Part shown: positions 23,986 to 36,338 of the stretch, in pieces | Position numbering within the stretch: the first letter of the stretch is position 1 | Layout of the letters: every line of letters begins with the position of its first letter | Assembly: GCA_029582155.1 (NCBI GenBank) | Contig: CM055905.1 | Span: 65,987,356 to 66,051,355 of the forward strand | DNA: 64,000 nt | Source: Panopea generosa | Taxonomy: Eukaryota; Mollusca; Bivalvia; Adapedonta; Hiatellidae | Reading direction: 5' to 3' | Notes under the pieces: generated by a model | Database searches by the model: none | What the model saw: only the letters and a program-made list of their open reading frames with translations | Told to the model about the DNA's origin: nothing | Made by a program: the position numbers and the translations under genes

Positions 23986-24089
23986 TTGAGATTCATATAT
24001 ACAGATACAAATTGATGAAATTTAAAATACAGTTGTTTACCGGTATGTTGTTTGTTTTAAAAAGACATGTACAAAATAAGATGATACCC

Positions 24090-24665
24090 TATTAATTTTT
24101 AGCTGTACTGGCCAAAGAGGCCAGCAGGGCTTATGTCATGGTAATCGTCATCCGTCCGTTTACCTTTTTCTTGTAGACGCAATAGCACCTTCATTTTTCA
24201 TTGAATCTTAACCAAACTTACACAGCAGTTATATAACCACAAGATCTCGAACCAGTTTTTGAACCAGTGCCATTCAACCACAAATGCCCCCGCCACAGGG
24301 CTTATAAGCACTTTTTAAGTAAAATTAAAAAAAAAGAGAAAAGTTTCTCTGAAAGTTTAAGGCCCAGACCTTAGATATTTAACCTGTAGCATTGCATGGA
24401 GGTCCCCTAAAAGATTTGTTGAAGTTGGGTCCCTGGGGTCAAGTTTGGGTCCGCCATAGGGGTCACTGTTTTACATAGAGTTACCGGTATATAGAGAAAA
24501 TGTTGTAGACCAAAAATGCCCCCGCCACAGGGTTTATCAGCACATTTTAAATAAAATTTAAAAAAACAGTTTCTCTGAAAGTTTAAGGCTTACAACCTTA
24601 GATATTTTACATGTAGCATCTGTTGCAAGTAGAGCAATTCAGGTCCTCTTGGGCCTCTTGATTGT
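24090..24665. repeat. Dispersed bivalve-type repeat with internal duplication
   Basis: The segment CAAATGCCCCCGCCACAGGG...TTTCTCTGAAAGTTTAAGG occurs twice, near 24283 and 24512. The end TCAGGTCCTCTTGGGCCTCTTG resembles the end of the 9.8-11.9 kb repeat (GGTCCATGGGCCTCTTG). No coding capacity. Confidence 0.65.
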
Positions 24666-24870
24666 TGTTCAGTGTACTTTTATGGACTACTTTTATGGAC
24701 TACTTGTATGATTTATTTTATGACTTAAATGTTGAAGTTGAACATTTGAGTATGTTTAGACTGTTTCAAACTTTTGATTATGACAGTCATTAATATAAAA
24801 TATCAAATCTCTGATTATAGCCCTGTTCTACCCAAGAAGTGGATCTACTTTTCTTTTTTTTTATATAAAT

Positions 24871-25312
24871 GTAGTACATGTAGTATAATATAGTATAATG
24901 TACTATAATGTAGTATAATATAGTATAATGTAGTATAATGTAGTATAATGTAGTATAATGTAGTATAATATCGTATAATATAGTATAATATAGTATAATA
25001 TCGTATAATGTAGTATAATGTAGTATAATGTAGTATAATATCGTATAATGTAGTATAATGTAGTATAATGTAGTATAATGTAGTATAATATCGTATAATG
25101 TAGTATAATGTAGTATAATGTAGTATAATATAGTATAATATAGTATAATGTCGTATAATGTCGTATAATGTAGTATAATGTAGTATAATATCGTATAATG
25201 TAGTATAATGTAGTATAATATAGTATAATGTAGTACATGTAGTGTAATGTAGTACATGTAGTATAATGTAGTATAATGTAGTATAATGTAGTATAATGTA
25301 GTATAATATAGA
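24871..25312. repeat. Decamer array (TAGTATAATG)n
   Basis: About 44 units of TAGTATAATG, with TAGTATAATA, TCGTATAATG and TCGTATAATA variants and two TAGTACATG interruptions near each end. Long minus-strand open frames (runs of Tyr/Ile/Leu/His/Thr) are artefacts of the repeat. Confidence 0.95.
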
Positions 25313-28300
25313 CGTTCTTTGCCAAATTGAAATCTATTCTTTTATTGTCATAAAAGAATATTTATTTTTTTATATAGAATATTTTAGTGATGAGCTCACC
25401 TCATAATGTTATTGCAATTAATGAAAAGTTACAAGGAACGTGCAACTTGGTACATGGGCCTGGTACCCAGGAATAAAAAAGATCAACATTAGAGCCAGTT
25501 AAAACTTGTATGTTAGACTGGTGTAGAAATTTCTGTATTCTCAAAATCAGTTCCATTTTAATTACTTTTCATTTATCCTTATTATAATTAGCTGTCACAA
25601 TTAAAAATAAAAGCGATAACTAATCGAAAATACTCATCCAATGTGATTATCGATTGTGAAATTAAATAAAAGCAGACTTTATTAGAAGAACTATAATAAA
25701 CAACATGAATTATGTACATAGATAAGACTTTAAACAAAATAAAAAGTGAGCCAAAAACACTAATGATTTCTCAACCAATTATGCAATCTTAGATCAAAGT
25801 TTAAAACTGTCCAAAAGAGCAGTATCAAACTGATAAATTTGTGATGAAGGCAAGCATTTTTTTTATAAAGATTCTTCATTGTAAAATTTTATTTCCGATT
25901 ATAAGCGACTAATAATAGATTTCATACATCTGATTATTTCCGATAATCGATTTCAAAATATTTCCGATTGCCCATCACTAATTATAATCACATGTATCCC
26001 CTAATTGAGTCCTAAAAATGGCACCCCAGGGACAGAGCTCCAGGTAATGTTTAAACTGATGAGTAATTACTCATCAAAATCAGAGTAGATGAGTATTCTT
26101 GAGTTTTTCAGAATAGTGATGAGTATTGGGTAGTGATATACATACAACTAGTACAGAGGTGATTCTTCAATGTTAAATTATTATTAAATTACTGTTTTAA
26201 TCAATGGCTTGTCATGGAAACTGCAATTGACATTGCTTAATGGTTTTGTCATTTATTATTGAACCATCGTGGGTATATTTTTTGTTTGAATGCAGGTTAC
26301 ATGATTGACCAATTCCTTCAATATGTACTGTAATAGGCTCTGACCGTCTCCCCAGTTTCATAACAAAGTAACAAAGGAAAAGTAGGGAATATGAAATATT
26401 TATTTCTTTTTAGTGGAATAATTTAATGTATTTCAATGAGCATATTTTGTTACTTCTTTGAAATTAGAAAGAGAAAGATCAGAAAAAGAGAGAGATATAT
26501 AGAGACTTAGCTCGGTGACAAGTAAAGTGTAAGTTACCTTTATCGTCTGCGAAACTAAGTGCAGAATACACATTTATTTTGGCTTAATATAGCCAACCAA
26601 GACAAAGTATCACAGAAAAAGCATACAACATGAAATTTACTTCAGAAAGTATAGTTAAACCAATTCATTGTAGCTGTTTGACATCTATAATATTGTACTT
26701 TTTAAGAAGCACACTATTATAAATAATAATTAATAATATTATACACTTAAACATATTTATAATGAAACAGAAAGAGAACATTGAAATCTGTATATAATAT
26801 AAGAACAATAATTAATTGATATAGTAATTTCTTTATTTGACCTATCAATGTCCAAGATGTCAAGTGGACAGTTTATGCTAGCACAACAATAGAAGGATAT
26901 ATCTATAAATAGTATTTAAGGTAATGAATAACCTTAAGGTAGCAAAATATATCAAAGTGTATGAATACTGGAAAACTGCATAATTATTAATAGTTCAATT
27001 TAGATTTATAAAGATTGCAGAACTCTATTTTTATAATTAACTAAAAAGTCATTTACTTCTGAAATAGACTGATTAAATAAGGCAGCTTTTTTATTATTTG
27101 AATATCAGATCTGCTGTCCATGGAGACGCAATATAAAAATATTTTTAAAAGGCTCCTTAGAGACATGCAATATGTCACACTAACTCCTGACCATGTCCTC
27201 AGCAGAAACATCATCTTTTGTGGTGATAAACAAACTTAATTTAGTTTGCTATTTAGTTTTTTGTGTCATGTTTCACAGTTCATTTGTGGACAATCACATG
27301 TCAGTTTATAGATTCTAAAAATGTTAATTACACAGACTAGATTACCATTATAACCGGTAAAATTTATCACTGACATGAGTTCAATTGAAACCATTCAGCT
27401 GGTTTTATTTACGCGGATAAGTCAAGAAATTAGTGTAATGAAGATTGATTTTTAGAGAATGTTAACTTATTTAAAAATTGATTTTAGTGTAAAACTTGTT
27501 GCTTACGCGTAATTGATACGCACATGAAACAAATTTAATGCGTATCCACCAGTTTTTAATGCATCATATAGGCAGATAGGCATCTTATCTGGGGCTCTGT
27601 TAGTACAAATCTGACAGAAATTAATTTGGTGATCATTTATAATTATGGTCAATATTTTCACAAGCAGATCAGGAGAAGATGAGTTTTCACTTTTTTTCCT
27701 CAATTAATTTTTTTTATTTCCGGAGTTTGTCAGCATCTGGCTTCAGTGTCGTCTCTGTGGAATGCTTGATGTTCTGCCAATATTTGAGAGACACCATGGT
27801 ACGTCAACTGAAATCCTGTGTCGAATAAACACCATCAGTAAATAGAAAAATATCTACCAAATTATGTTTAAGCAAGAGGTTGCAAAATCACATGTCACAA
27901 GATTGCTTATATTAGGCGTTTAATATGATATCAAATGAAAATAAAAAACATTTGGATCACCTTGAGGATTACATCCTAGTAGACTGTTTCTCAACATGCG
28001 ATAACCAGTCAAATCACTTTTGTAATCCAGAATATGGTTGGTTCATAAACCATTAATTATCAGATACTACAATAATAGCCGAGCTTTGTTGTCATGTGAC
28101 AACTCTTGTTTATTCAGTTATGTAAGAAAAATTCACAAATTATTTTGGCCCTCAATTGGGGTAAAAACATGATTTTTAATTAAGAAATTAAAATAGCTAA
28201 GATTGGGTATCACAAAGAATTTTGTATCGCAATATATATCGTGCTATTGTCCTTAAAAAATCATCTATCTATAGTTGCTTTGAAAGAAATAATAAAAAAA

Positions 28301-30150
28301 ACTCTGGATTGTATTTTGGCACAGTTATGGCCCTTTTTGGACTTAGACACCCAGGGGCGAGCTTTGTTGTCTTTTGACAACTCTTGTATTAATATTTAAG
28401 CTTATTGAAATAGAAGTATACAACAATAACCTTTAACAAAACATAACATTATCAATAACTGACTAGAACTAACACTGACCAATCTCAAATAAGAATTTTA
28501 GGCACACTGAGTACTGCTTACCCAGATTTGTGAATGATGCCTTCGTAAATGTGTATTTAAATTTGTAGTGCCACTTGCACATTTCAGTTCACTGGCAAAT
28601 TCTACAATCAACCACATTTGCTAGTATTTCGGTGTAAATTTTCTTTGGAACAAGAATGTGTTTCAGCCGAAGCTTAGTCCTTCATGTTTTTATAATAATG
28701 TCTTTGCCGATCTTTGACAGCTCTTGACAAGTTTGTTTCAGTAGGAATGCCAGCGACTCGCGGCGTGATATTTGTCAAAATCACGTGACAATTTTAACAT
28801 TTTGACAGAAAATTGGTGAAAAACACGGTGCTTTCTAAAATTGTGAAAATAGTAGTTTCAACTGAAAGATTGGTCAATTTGTCATTTTCCTCCAGTAACA
28901 GATAAGTTAAAGTTTCCTTTAGTACCATCAATTTCTTTTCGGGAAGCATTTTCAACAATGCTATACACCGCGTAAATCGAATCTCAAGTCCACAATGTGC
29001 ACCTAAAATTTCACTTTTAAACAAAATGATTTAAAAAATTGGTCTTTATAGCGAGAAAAAATCCAAAAACATCAGCAGGTAGATTAAACTCTCCTCTAGC
29101 GACAGGCAAAATTTAAAAAAAATCAGGAAAACCATTTTGTTTTTGCCAAAAAACGGGTTCATCACTATTGCACTTAAGAATTGTAAATCAAGGGATTATT
29201 GAAAAATCGACTCACATATGATAAATGATGTAACTTTTTCAAAAATAAAATTATTCAATTAATATTAATTGGGATGGATTGTGCACAAATTTTCCATTCG
29301 CCAGTATATACATTCTGGATTGAATAAAGTCGTAGTTTTCATGAGACGTTTAGAAAAAATCAATGATTTTTATAATGGCTAAAAAATGTCCAAAAGTTCA
29401 AATCAGATAAAATGTTTGTTTTAACAGTGAGAAGGGTAAATATCAGCTCAAAACCTTCAGTAAACTATCCTGAATCAATAAGCAAATTTTAAGGAAAATC
29501 AGGAAAACATTTTTTTTGGTTAAAATTCAGTTTTGTGACCGTCGTGGTTACAATAATTTTGCATTGATACCGGCATTAAGAAATTATGAATTGATGTAAA
29601 AAATCCGTTTTTTTATAATTTCTAATTATAATCACATATTATACTTTACACTATTGTTATTAACTTACGTGCAAAAACAAGTTTTCAAATAAACATAAAA
29701 CTGTTAAAAAAATATGTTTCTTCAGATGACTGGCTGGGCACAGTTGGATTTGCATGGCTTATAATCTTAAAATGCCGGTTATATATAAATATAATAATAT
29801 AGAACTTACATTTTGTAATAAATAACAGTGAATTTATAAACTTAATACAATTCTGAAACTACCTCCTTTAAAACATATGCTTTAAATGCATTTTATTGTA
29901 TTGAAATTCATTAATAAAACTTGGGACTATTGATTTCACACAATTATATCTTGTATACCTGTTGTACCAGTAAAATCTTTAAAAATGACAAGAATAGTGC
30001 AGACACTCCAACACTTCACCGATATCCCATATCCCTATTGATGATGAATTGGCTTAGTATGAATGTTTGTAGTGAACATTCATCACAAACAAGTGATTAA
30101 TAATGTGTACAATAATATGTTAAATAAAAATATCAATGTTTTAGGCTTTA
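25313..30150. other. AT-rich intergenic stretch, about 4.8 kb
   Basis: No supported gene. 28283-28390 is a truncated copy of the 9.2-9.6 kb repeat, and 28078-28115 has its GAGCTTTGTTGTC end. 27130-27200 resembles 36785-36850 (GGCTCCT.AGAGA.ATGCAA). Sequences at 29060-29150 and 29400-29520 share 'AAAATCAGGAAAACCATTTT'-like blocks. A minus-strand open frame at 28794-29024 with a TATAAAG box upstream is discussed as a finding; it has no recognised domain. Confidence 0.5.
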
Positions 30151-30159
30151 ATAATGTGT

Positions 30160-30406
30160 GTTAACACACACTATTTCAGTAACCAATGCAATGATGTCAC
30201 ACACTATTTCAGTAACCATTGCAATGATGTCACACACTATTTCAGTAACCATTGCAATGATGTCACACATTATTTCAGTAATTTCAGTAACCAATGCAAT
30301 GATGTCACACACTATTTCAGTAATCAATGCAATGATGTCAAACACTATTTCAGTAACCAATGCAATGATGTCACACACTATTTCAGTAATCAATGCAATG
30401 ATGTCA
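30160..30406. repeat. 33-bp tandem array with TGATGTCA in every unit
   Basis: The unit GATGTCACACACTATTTCAGTAACCAATGCAAT (described by its ends GATGTCACAC and CAATGCAAT) repeats about seven to eight times with a 33-bp period; one unit carries a short internal duplication (ATTTCAGTA twice near 30275). Because 33 is divisible by three, frames stay open on both strands; none is credible protein. Confidence 0.9.
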
Positions 30407-30774
30407 TTTGTCCAAAAGCAGCATTTTTAATTGTAGTCTAAGTCTAGTAGTTATTTTATTTTACACCAATTTTAATTGTGTTATTTGTGTATTGCACATC
30501 AAGTTGTATAATTTGTATTGCTATCTAGTGTTTGTATGGGATGATTATACAACTAAGTCAACAGTGTCTTACTGATCGTTCCGAGGAGTTACCAAACTGT
30601 TAACCAATACTGCACACATCTTATCTCTGCAAGTCACTGACTACTTTCCCACAAATCCAGAGGTAGGAGAATCAAGGTTGTAAAACAAAATGAACAACCG
30701 AGCATCATAGAGAATGTGCAAAATTGCAGTCTGAAAAACTTTTTTATGTTTACTAAGTCCCTGTTAGCTGTTCA

Positions 30775-31285
30775 GTAAGTAGTCAGTCAGACTATCAAAT
30801 CAGGGTCGTGAGTTTGAATCCCCATCAGACCAGTCTCCATGATGATTGATATACAACATTACGCCTCATTGTCATTTGTTGTTGTATGGTGTTTATAGAT
30901 GCTTTCAACAATTTTTCAGTTATAAAGTGACAGTTTGTGCTTGAGCCAGTATTCCAAGCGCTGCCACACTAGAGTATGGTGCCGCAGATACATTGTACAT
31001 TACCCCACCCAGTCACATTATACCAACACCGACTAACTATCTTCTAAATGCTGAGTGCCAAGCGTGGAAACTTTTAGTACCATTAGCCACCCATATGACC
31101 CGGCTGGCAATTGAACCCATGACCTTCCGCATGCAAGGTAGACGCTCTACCTCATAGAACACCATTGCTGATTCAAGAGTAAAATTTATCAGTTACTTAC
31201 AGAGATGGATGTACTCTAGTACTGGATGACAGGAAAGAGTAGTTAACCAATCGTCTGTTATAAAACTGATGCTATTAAATAACCC
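30775..31285 (+). mobile_element. SINE-C interrupted by a SINE-A insertion
   Basis: The SINE-C head and first half (box-B-like GAGTTTGAATCCCC, then CCATGATGATTGATATAC) run to about 30882. The second half (GCTGATTCAAGAGT, TCAGTTACTTACAGAGATGG, TTAACCAATCGTCTGTTA) resumes at about 31168. The sequence between is an inverted SINE-A, so SINE-C was in place first. Confidence 0.75.
30883..31167 (-). mobile_element. SINE-A copy nested in SINE-C
   Basis: On the minus strand, a tRNA-like head with box-B-like GGTTCAATTGCC at about 31110 leads into AAAGTTTCCACGCTTGGCAC, the GTATAATGTGACTGGGT body block and CAAGCACAAACTG, ending in TTGTTGAAAGCATC. It is full-length but diverged. Confidence 0.75.
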
Positions 31286-31970
31286 AACAAAGAATAATGT
31301 ATCTGAACATTATAAATACTGTTATCATTTTATTATAAAGTTCTGCCAATTAATGAAAGAAGCATTTTGATAATTTGTACACATCATATTTACGTGACCC
31401 AAGTCAAACATGTTTTTTAGAAATTCCATGAAATTTTCCAGTGTTACGGTTATACTACTATGTTAGTCTGGTGTCGATTCTGTGATATAACAAACAAATG
31501 CAGTATATACAAACAGTTATAATTATGACATGTCAATCATGTTTAGTACCACATTTGGTGTTTACAAGATTATCAATTACACCAGACTATAAATGGTTAA
31601 AAGTTCACTATTTCAAAGTGAAACCGTCAGATTAAGATGGAAAGATTCTTAATAAAATAACATTATGTCAATTTCAATGAAGTTTGCATGTGTTTGTTTA
31701 TAGTCTTTCAAAATGATTACATGCACAAGTTGATTTTATTGATTAATGATAACTATATTAGTCATTAATTAATACAATGGAGTAGTGATTTCAGAAGATG
31801 TTTAAAGAAATCATTGATGGCCAGATGGCTGAGACAAAAAAACGATCAGAACCTTCTACTCTTATGATCAAACAAGACGTCAAATAGGATCTTACCTTAA
31901 GTTTAAAATTCAACTGATTAACCAATCATTTCCATTTTATGGACTTAGCCTAAGAATGACTTACAGATCA
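31286..31970. other. AT-rich intergenic sequence
   Basis: No feature recognised. Confidence 0.35.
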
Positions 31971-31974
31971 GAAA

Positions 31975-33620
31975 AATTAGAATTATCCATTTTCTCATAG
32001 CATTTCCATGTATAAATCGGTGTCCTTACTAGGTCTTAATAGACCCTAGCCCCTGTTTTTAAACAAACTTCATACCCTTACTTATAATTATGAACTATTT
32101 ACACTAAATATTAACAAATTTGGCTATAAATCAGTTCATGAAAAGATAATTTTGTAAATTTCATAATTATAGCCCTTTTGGATAATAAATTCCCTATACT
32201 ATAATAAAGGACCTAGTCTCAACTGTAGTGACTACATTATACTTCCTATTTCAATATAATTAAAAAAATCACTTAAATAGATAATAAGACATTTGACTAT
32301 TCAAACCATCTGTCACAAAACTACCAACTTTGATTGAGACTGGTGACCAATCCAAGTAAACAAGAGTTGTCTCATTTACGTTACTCCCACTTTGATTTCA
32401 TAACTGCAAATTAAGCTTTACAATCAAAGTTTCAATCAAATACATTGAGTGGATGGTGAGATATGGACTTGATGGTACTTGCATGAAAAACTTTAACCAG
32501 AATGTCTAAGTCGAACAAGAGCCATAATTTGCATTATATTTTAGCAAGAGTTATCTAACATAGCTGTGGTAGGTGTGATGACTGGGAAATTTTGTGTGAA
32601 GTTTCAGTCAAATACATTAAGTGAAAGGTGTGATATGAGGTTGATGTTACTTGCAAGCAAAACTTTAACCAGACTTTTTAAGTTAAGCAAGGGCCATAAT
32701 TTGCATTATATTCAAGAAAGAGTTAGATAACCTAGGTTTGATGACTGGGAAATTTTGTGTGAAGTTTCAGTCAAATACATTAAGTGAAAGGTGTGATATG
32801 AGGTTGATGTTACTTGCAAGCAAAACTTTAACCAGAATTTTTAATTTAAGCAAGGGCCATAATTTGCATAATATTCAAGCAAGAGTTATCTAACCTAATT
32901 ATTGTAATAGGTTTGATGACTGGGATGTCTGTGTGTGAAGTTTTAAACAAATACATTGAATGATTGGTGAGATACAGCCTTGCATGCAAACCAAGATGTG
33001 ACGCCAACTGCGACTCTTTGGCGAGTAGAATAGCCCTCCTTAGTCTTCGTATAGTCAAAAAGAGAATTCACTGTTTTCACAAATAAGTACTCCTATGTAA
33101 AAATCCAGAAGAAATTTTTAGGAATATTTCTGAAATTTAACAATTCTATCCCTTTTTGAGCCTTGCTGACCTCTTTTAAATATTAAATCGCTTTTATTAG
33201 ATCTACTGTAATGATGTTCAACTCATGATTACTAAAATGATAAGTAAAATTGAATAGAAAGGAGGATTTCCTGTTTCCCACAAAGTGCTCCCAAATACAA
33301 ATCAAAGTCTCTTTACTAGGCTCCTTTAAACCATAGCAGCTTTATTTTAAAAAAAGTTAAAATCCCTATTCATAGGGAGCATTTAAACCAAATATGAATA
33401 AATTTGACTTATCAGTTTTTGAGAAGATTTTTTAATTGAAGTACTACCTAAAATATGAGAAAAATAGCAATTTCTGTTTTCCCATAGTATTGCTACGTAA
33501 ATATAGGCAGCTTCCTGTGCCCCAATGGACCCTATTCATTTTGTTTTAAGAAACTTGAAAATTCTACTCATAGGAATCATTTATACAAAATATGAACACA
33601 TTTTGGTATTCAGTTCTTGA
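31975..33620. repeat. Two interspersed old repeat families
   Basis: A block of about 200 bp (TTTTCTCATAGCATTTCCATG..., 'ccttactaggtc', 'ataggg/ttacttataa', 'cagtTcatgaaaagat') occurs at 31975-32175 and in related form at 33255-33440 and 33465-33620. Between them, 32420-33045 holds three to four tandem units of 163-174 bp marked by TTACTTGCAAGCAAAACTTTAACCAGA and AAGGGCCATAATTTGCAT. Old and non-coding. Confidence 0.7.
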
Positions 33621-33974
33621 GAAGATTAATATGAGTATTTATACTCAACATGAAAGTCCATGTATATATCAAAGCATATAAATTTGGTCTGTGAAGAACT
33701 TATTACCTAATCTGTAAAACAGTATCAATTCTGAAATATAAACTGTTTAGTCAAGCTCCAATACATTCGATATTCCTTTCCTTGCACTTTCTAGTCCCCC
33801 CCATCATAAATCTTCAACTGTCAGATCTTCATCAACATGCACCTTGGTAATCTGAATACAGTTGAATTCCTGAGCTGTGGAGATAAATAAAATAAAAAAT
33901 AAATATTAAAAGCAACTGGCAAACAGAGCTGTGCTTTGCAATATTTTTCTTATCCTTTATACCCTCACAAAGAC

Positions 33975-34290
33975 TGCGGTGTGGTCTAGTTGTATAGCAT
34001 CTGCCTCGCATGCGGAAGGTCGTGGGTTCGATCCCTGGCCGGGTCATACCAAAGACTTTAAAAATGGTACTAGAAGCTTCCTCGCTTGACGCTCAGCATT
34101 TAGAGTAGAGTTCTAGGTCTGGTCGGCCCGGTGTCAGTATAATGTGACTGGGTAGGGTATCATACCATGTGTCTGCGGCATGATACTCCAGTGTGACAGT
34201 GCTCAGAATACTGTCTCAAGTAGACACAGTCGTGATATGACTGAAAAATTGTTGAAAGTGACGCTAAACACCATACAACTACAACAACAT
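33975..34290 (+). mobile_element. SINE-A, intact reference copy
   Basis: The tRNA-like head GCGGTGTGGTCTAGTTGTA has a box A (TGGTCTAGTTG) and a consensus box B (GGTTCGATCCC) 34 bp downstream, as needed for an internal RNA polymerase III promoter. It is followed by a body of about 200 bp (AAAATGGTACTAGAAGC, GTGTCAGTATAATGTGACTG, CATGATACTCCAGTGTG) and a tail TTGTTGAAAGTGACGCTAAA ending in an ACAACTACAACAAC simple tail. SINEs move using a partner LINE's enzymes. It serves as the reference for the satellites at 4.3 and 55.7 kb. Confidence 0.85.
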
Positions 34291-34344
34291 ACCATCACAA
34301 TAACTAGGTCATTCTTATAAACATGATCAATCAACATAACCACT

Positions 34345-34420
34345 ATTTTCCGGAATTCAAACTCAACACCCTTAGATTGATAGTCAGACACTCAACCAAT
34401 TGAGCTAACCAGGCTCAGCT
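34345..34420 (-). mobile_element. SINE-C tRNA-like head
   Basis: On the minus strand, TTAGCTCAATTGGTTGAGTG (box A) and GAGTTTGAATTCC (box B) match the head of SINE-C at 49297-49230. Confidence 0.65.
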
Positions 34421-34424
34421 CTAA

Positions 34425-34665
34425 TTCTTTCTGAATGGGGTTTAATGCCATTAATTCTCCACAAAAGGCAGGTTATATATATAGCATATTTAGTTTTATT
34501 AGGGAAGGTAGTGAATAGACCTATTCTCCTTATGCTAGTAACTGGCAGACTTTCTTGCATAAAGTTTTGGGACCTAGCTAGACTCAAACCAATAACCTCA
34601 GCCATGACAGATAAGCAGTCTTGGACAATAGCAATTAAGATTACTTGGTCACTAAGGGTTTCTGC
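34425..34665 (-). mobile_element. SINE-B copy
   Basis: The minus-strand order is tRNA-Leu-like head (34660-34580), then AAAGTCTGCCAGTTAC, and the tail AATGGCATTAAACCCC (34455-34438). It adjoins the SINE-C head directly. Confidence 0.7.
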
Positions 34666-34972
34666 ACTTTTTGAATATAGAAGTTTATATTGAAAAATGA
34701 ATGTCACTACATGGGTACAAAGCCTTGCATCATATATTTTTGCCAACTTGTTTTATAAAGTCAAGCCCATGTGATTACCGCTTAGAATAGAATCACTGTT
34801 GATCTCTACAGAAGGGTAGGAATCTATGAATGGGTGTCGTGTTCATTTTATCATTTTTTGTCATGTTTATTATTGTGGTCAAATTACCAACCCCTCTGTG
34901 GTTCAAGGGAGCCATATGAGTGATGGCAAGAATAGGACTACTGTGGCTCATGCATGTTGTAAGAAGCGACAA

Positions 34973-34973
<1 letters not shown>
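34666..34973. other. Intergenic sequence with repeat fragment
   Basis: 34785-34910 resembles 6095-6165 (AGAATAGAATCACTG, ATTGTGGTCAAATTACC). Nothing else recognised. Confidence 0.4.

Positions 34974-35014
<41 letters not shown>
34974..35014. repeat. (CTGT)n microsatellite
   Basis: About ten perfect CTGT/TGTC units followed by imperfect CCGCCCG units. Confidence 0.95.
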
Positions 35015-35180
35015 CACCCGTCCGCCCGTACACACGAATAGGTAGTTAAGTGTCTTGAGTCAGTTATTTTTTTGGACAGTTGAAAATTAGTTGAAAACAA
35101 TTTTATGTGTTTTTTTTATTTTGTGTAGCCACACAAGTAATATGCTAGGCGCAAAGAAGTTTTACCCATTTGTTAGAATG

Positions 35181-35200
35181 TCCGTCCGTCCGTCCGTCCG

Positions 35201-35239
<39 letters not shown>
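35181..35239. repeat. (TCCG)n and (CT)n compound microsatellite
   Basis: Five TCCG units run directly into about 18 CT units. Confidence 0.95.
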
Positions 35240-35243
<4 letters not shown>

Positions 35244-36335
35244 TTTTTGCAACACGCCTGTGGCTGAGTTTAGATTTATCAGTTTTGTATCAAAACAATG
35301 TCATTTGGTAGGGCATTACCGAACAGAAGTCATTTCAGTTTCAGTAGTGTTCAAGATCGACTACTCTTGTGGTACTGTGTAGGCCTATACCTGTACACTG
35401 AGCGCTTCTTGTATCGTGTATATATATATAGTATACGCAACTGACTGAGATGGTATGTCCAATATCGTCTTAAATGATAGCAAATTCTTTGCATTAACCA
35501 AATCCATTGATAGGCTATTCCACGTATCAATGGTTCCAATTTATACACTTTGTTCTTAATACAACTAACGACTAGTAAAAACATTAAGTCATTGCTACAA
35601 CAGAAAGTAAATATATAAGTCCTTGTAAACATATACAAAAAGAAAAAATGACATTACAAATATCTATGCCAATCGGAACTAATCCAAACACGGAAATAGA
35701 TCAACTAAAAATGAAGATTACGTGCCTCACAGTTTAAGCATCACGTGTTAGTCATGTGACACAATATGAAAATCAAAAACAAAGAGCGGGACAATGAACT
35801 GTTATTAATTACTGGACCTCCGATATAATTATGAACAATACAGTAAGTTTATATAACATATAAGAAATGTCACATTACAGACTTGAACACATTTATTTCT
35901 AGATAATGATAATAATCTAGATAAACGAGCTACGTTAATTTTCAATAACCTGTGTCGTGTGTATTCGCGATATACAATGTTTTTGTTCTAAACAATCCAC
36001 ATTTCGTATCTGGTTTGTTAATGGCAGTATTGGTCATTATAAGAGTTTTTTTGTACAATTTTAAGTTGACAGATACACTAATTATTTATTTGTTTATATA
36101 AATGCTGTTGTCTAGAAAAAAAAAATGTAACTTTTATTTCAATTTAGTTGTACAAAATCAGTCATATTGATATATAAAAATAGTTCATAACAGTTATATA
36201 TATACATTTAGAAATTTGTAATAGCCATTGAGTGTCTCACTGACTGTGGGAATTGAATTAGTAACGAACAGTGCCCACTAAATTCAGATAATTAATTTGT
36301 GTAGTTTAAATCTCTTGTAATTTGTCTTATAATTT
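35240..36335. other. AT-rich intergenic sequence
   Basis: No coding signal or repeat identified over about 1.1 kb. A short (TA)n run lies at 35420-35431. Confidence 0.35.
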
Positions 36336-36338
36336 TTT

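Noticed and set aside
24790-25325. Two long Tyr/Ile/His-rich minus-strand frames
   Set aside because: They are artefacts of the decamer array; 10-bp units cycle through all three frames without stops on this strand.
33975-34045. Possible tRNA gene
   Set aside because: Boxes A and B are present but the acceptor ends do not pair well and a SINE body follows; many copies exist in the window.
34445-34746. Overlapping plus and minus frames of about 80-110 codons
   Set aside because: Both cross a SINE-B insertion and have no domain signature.
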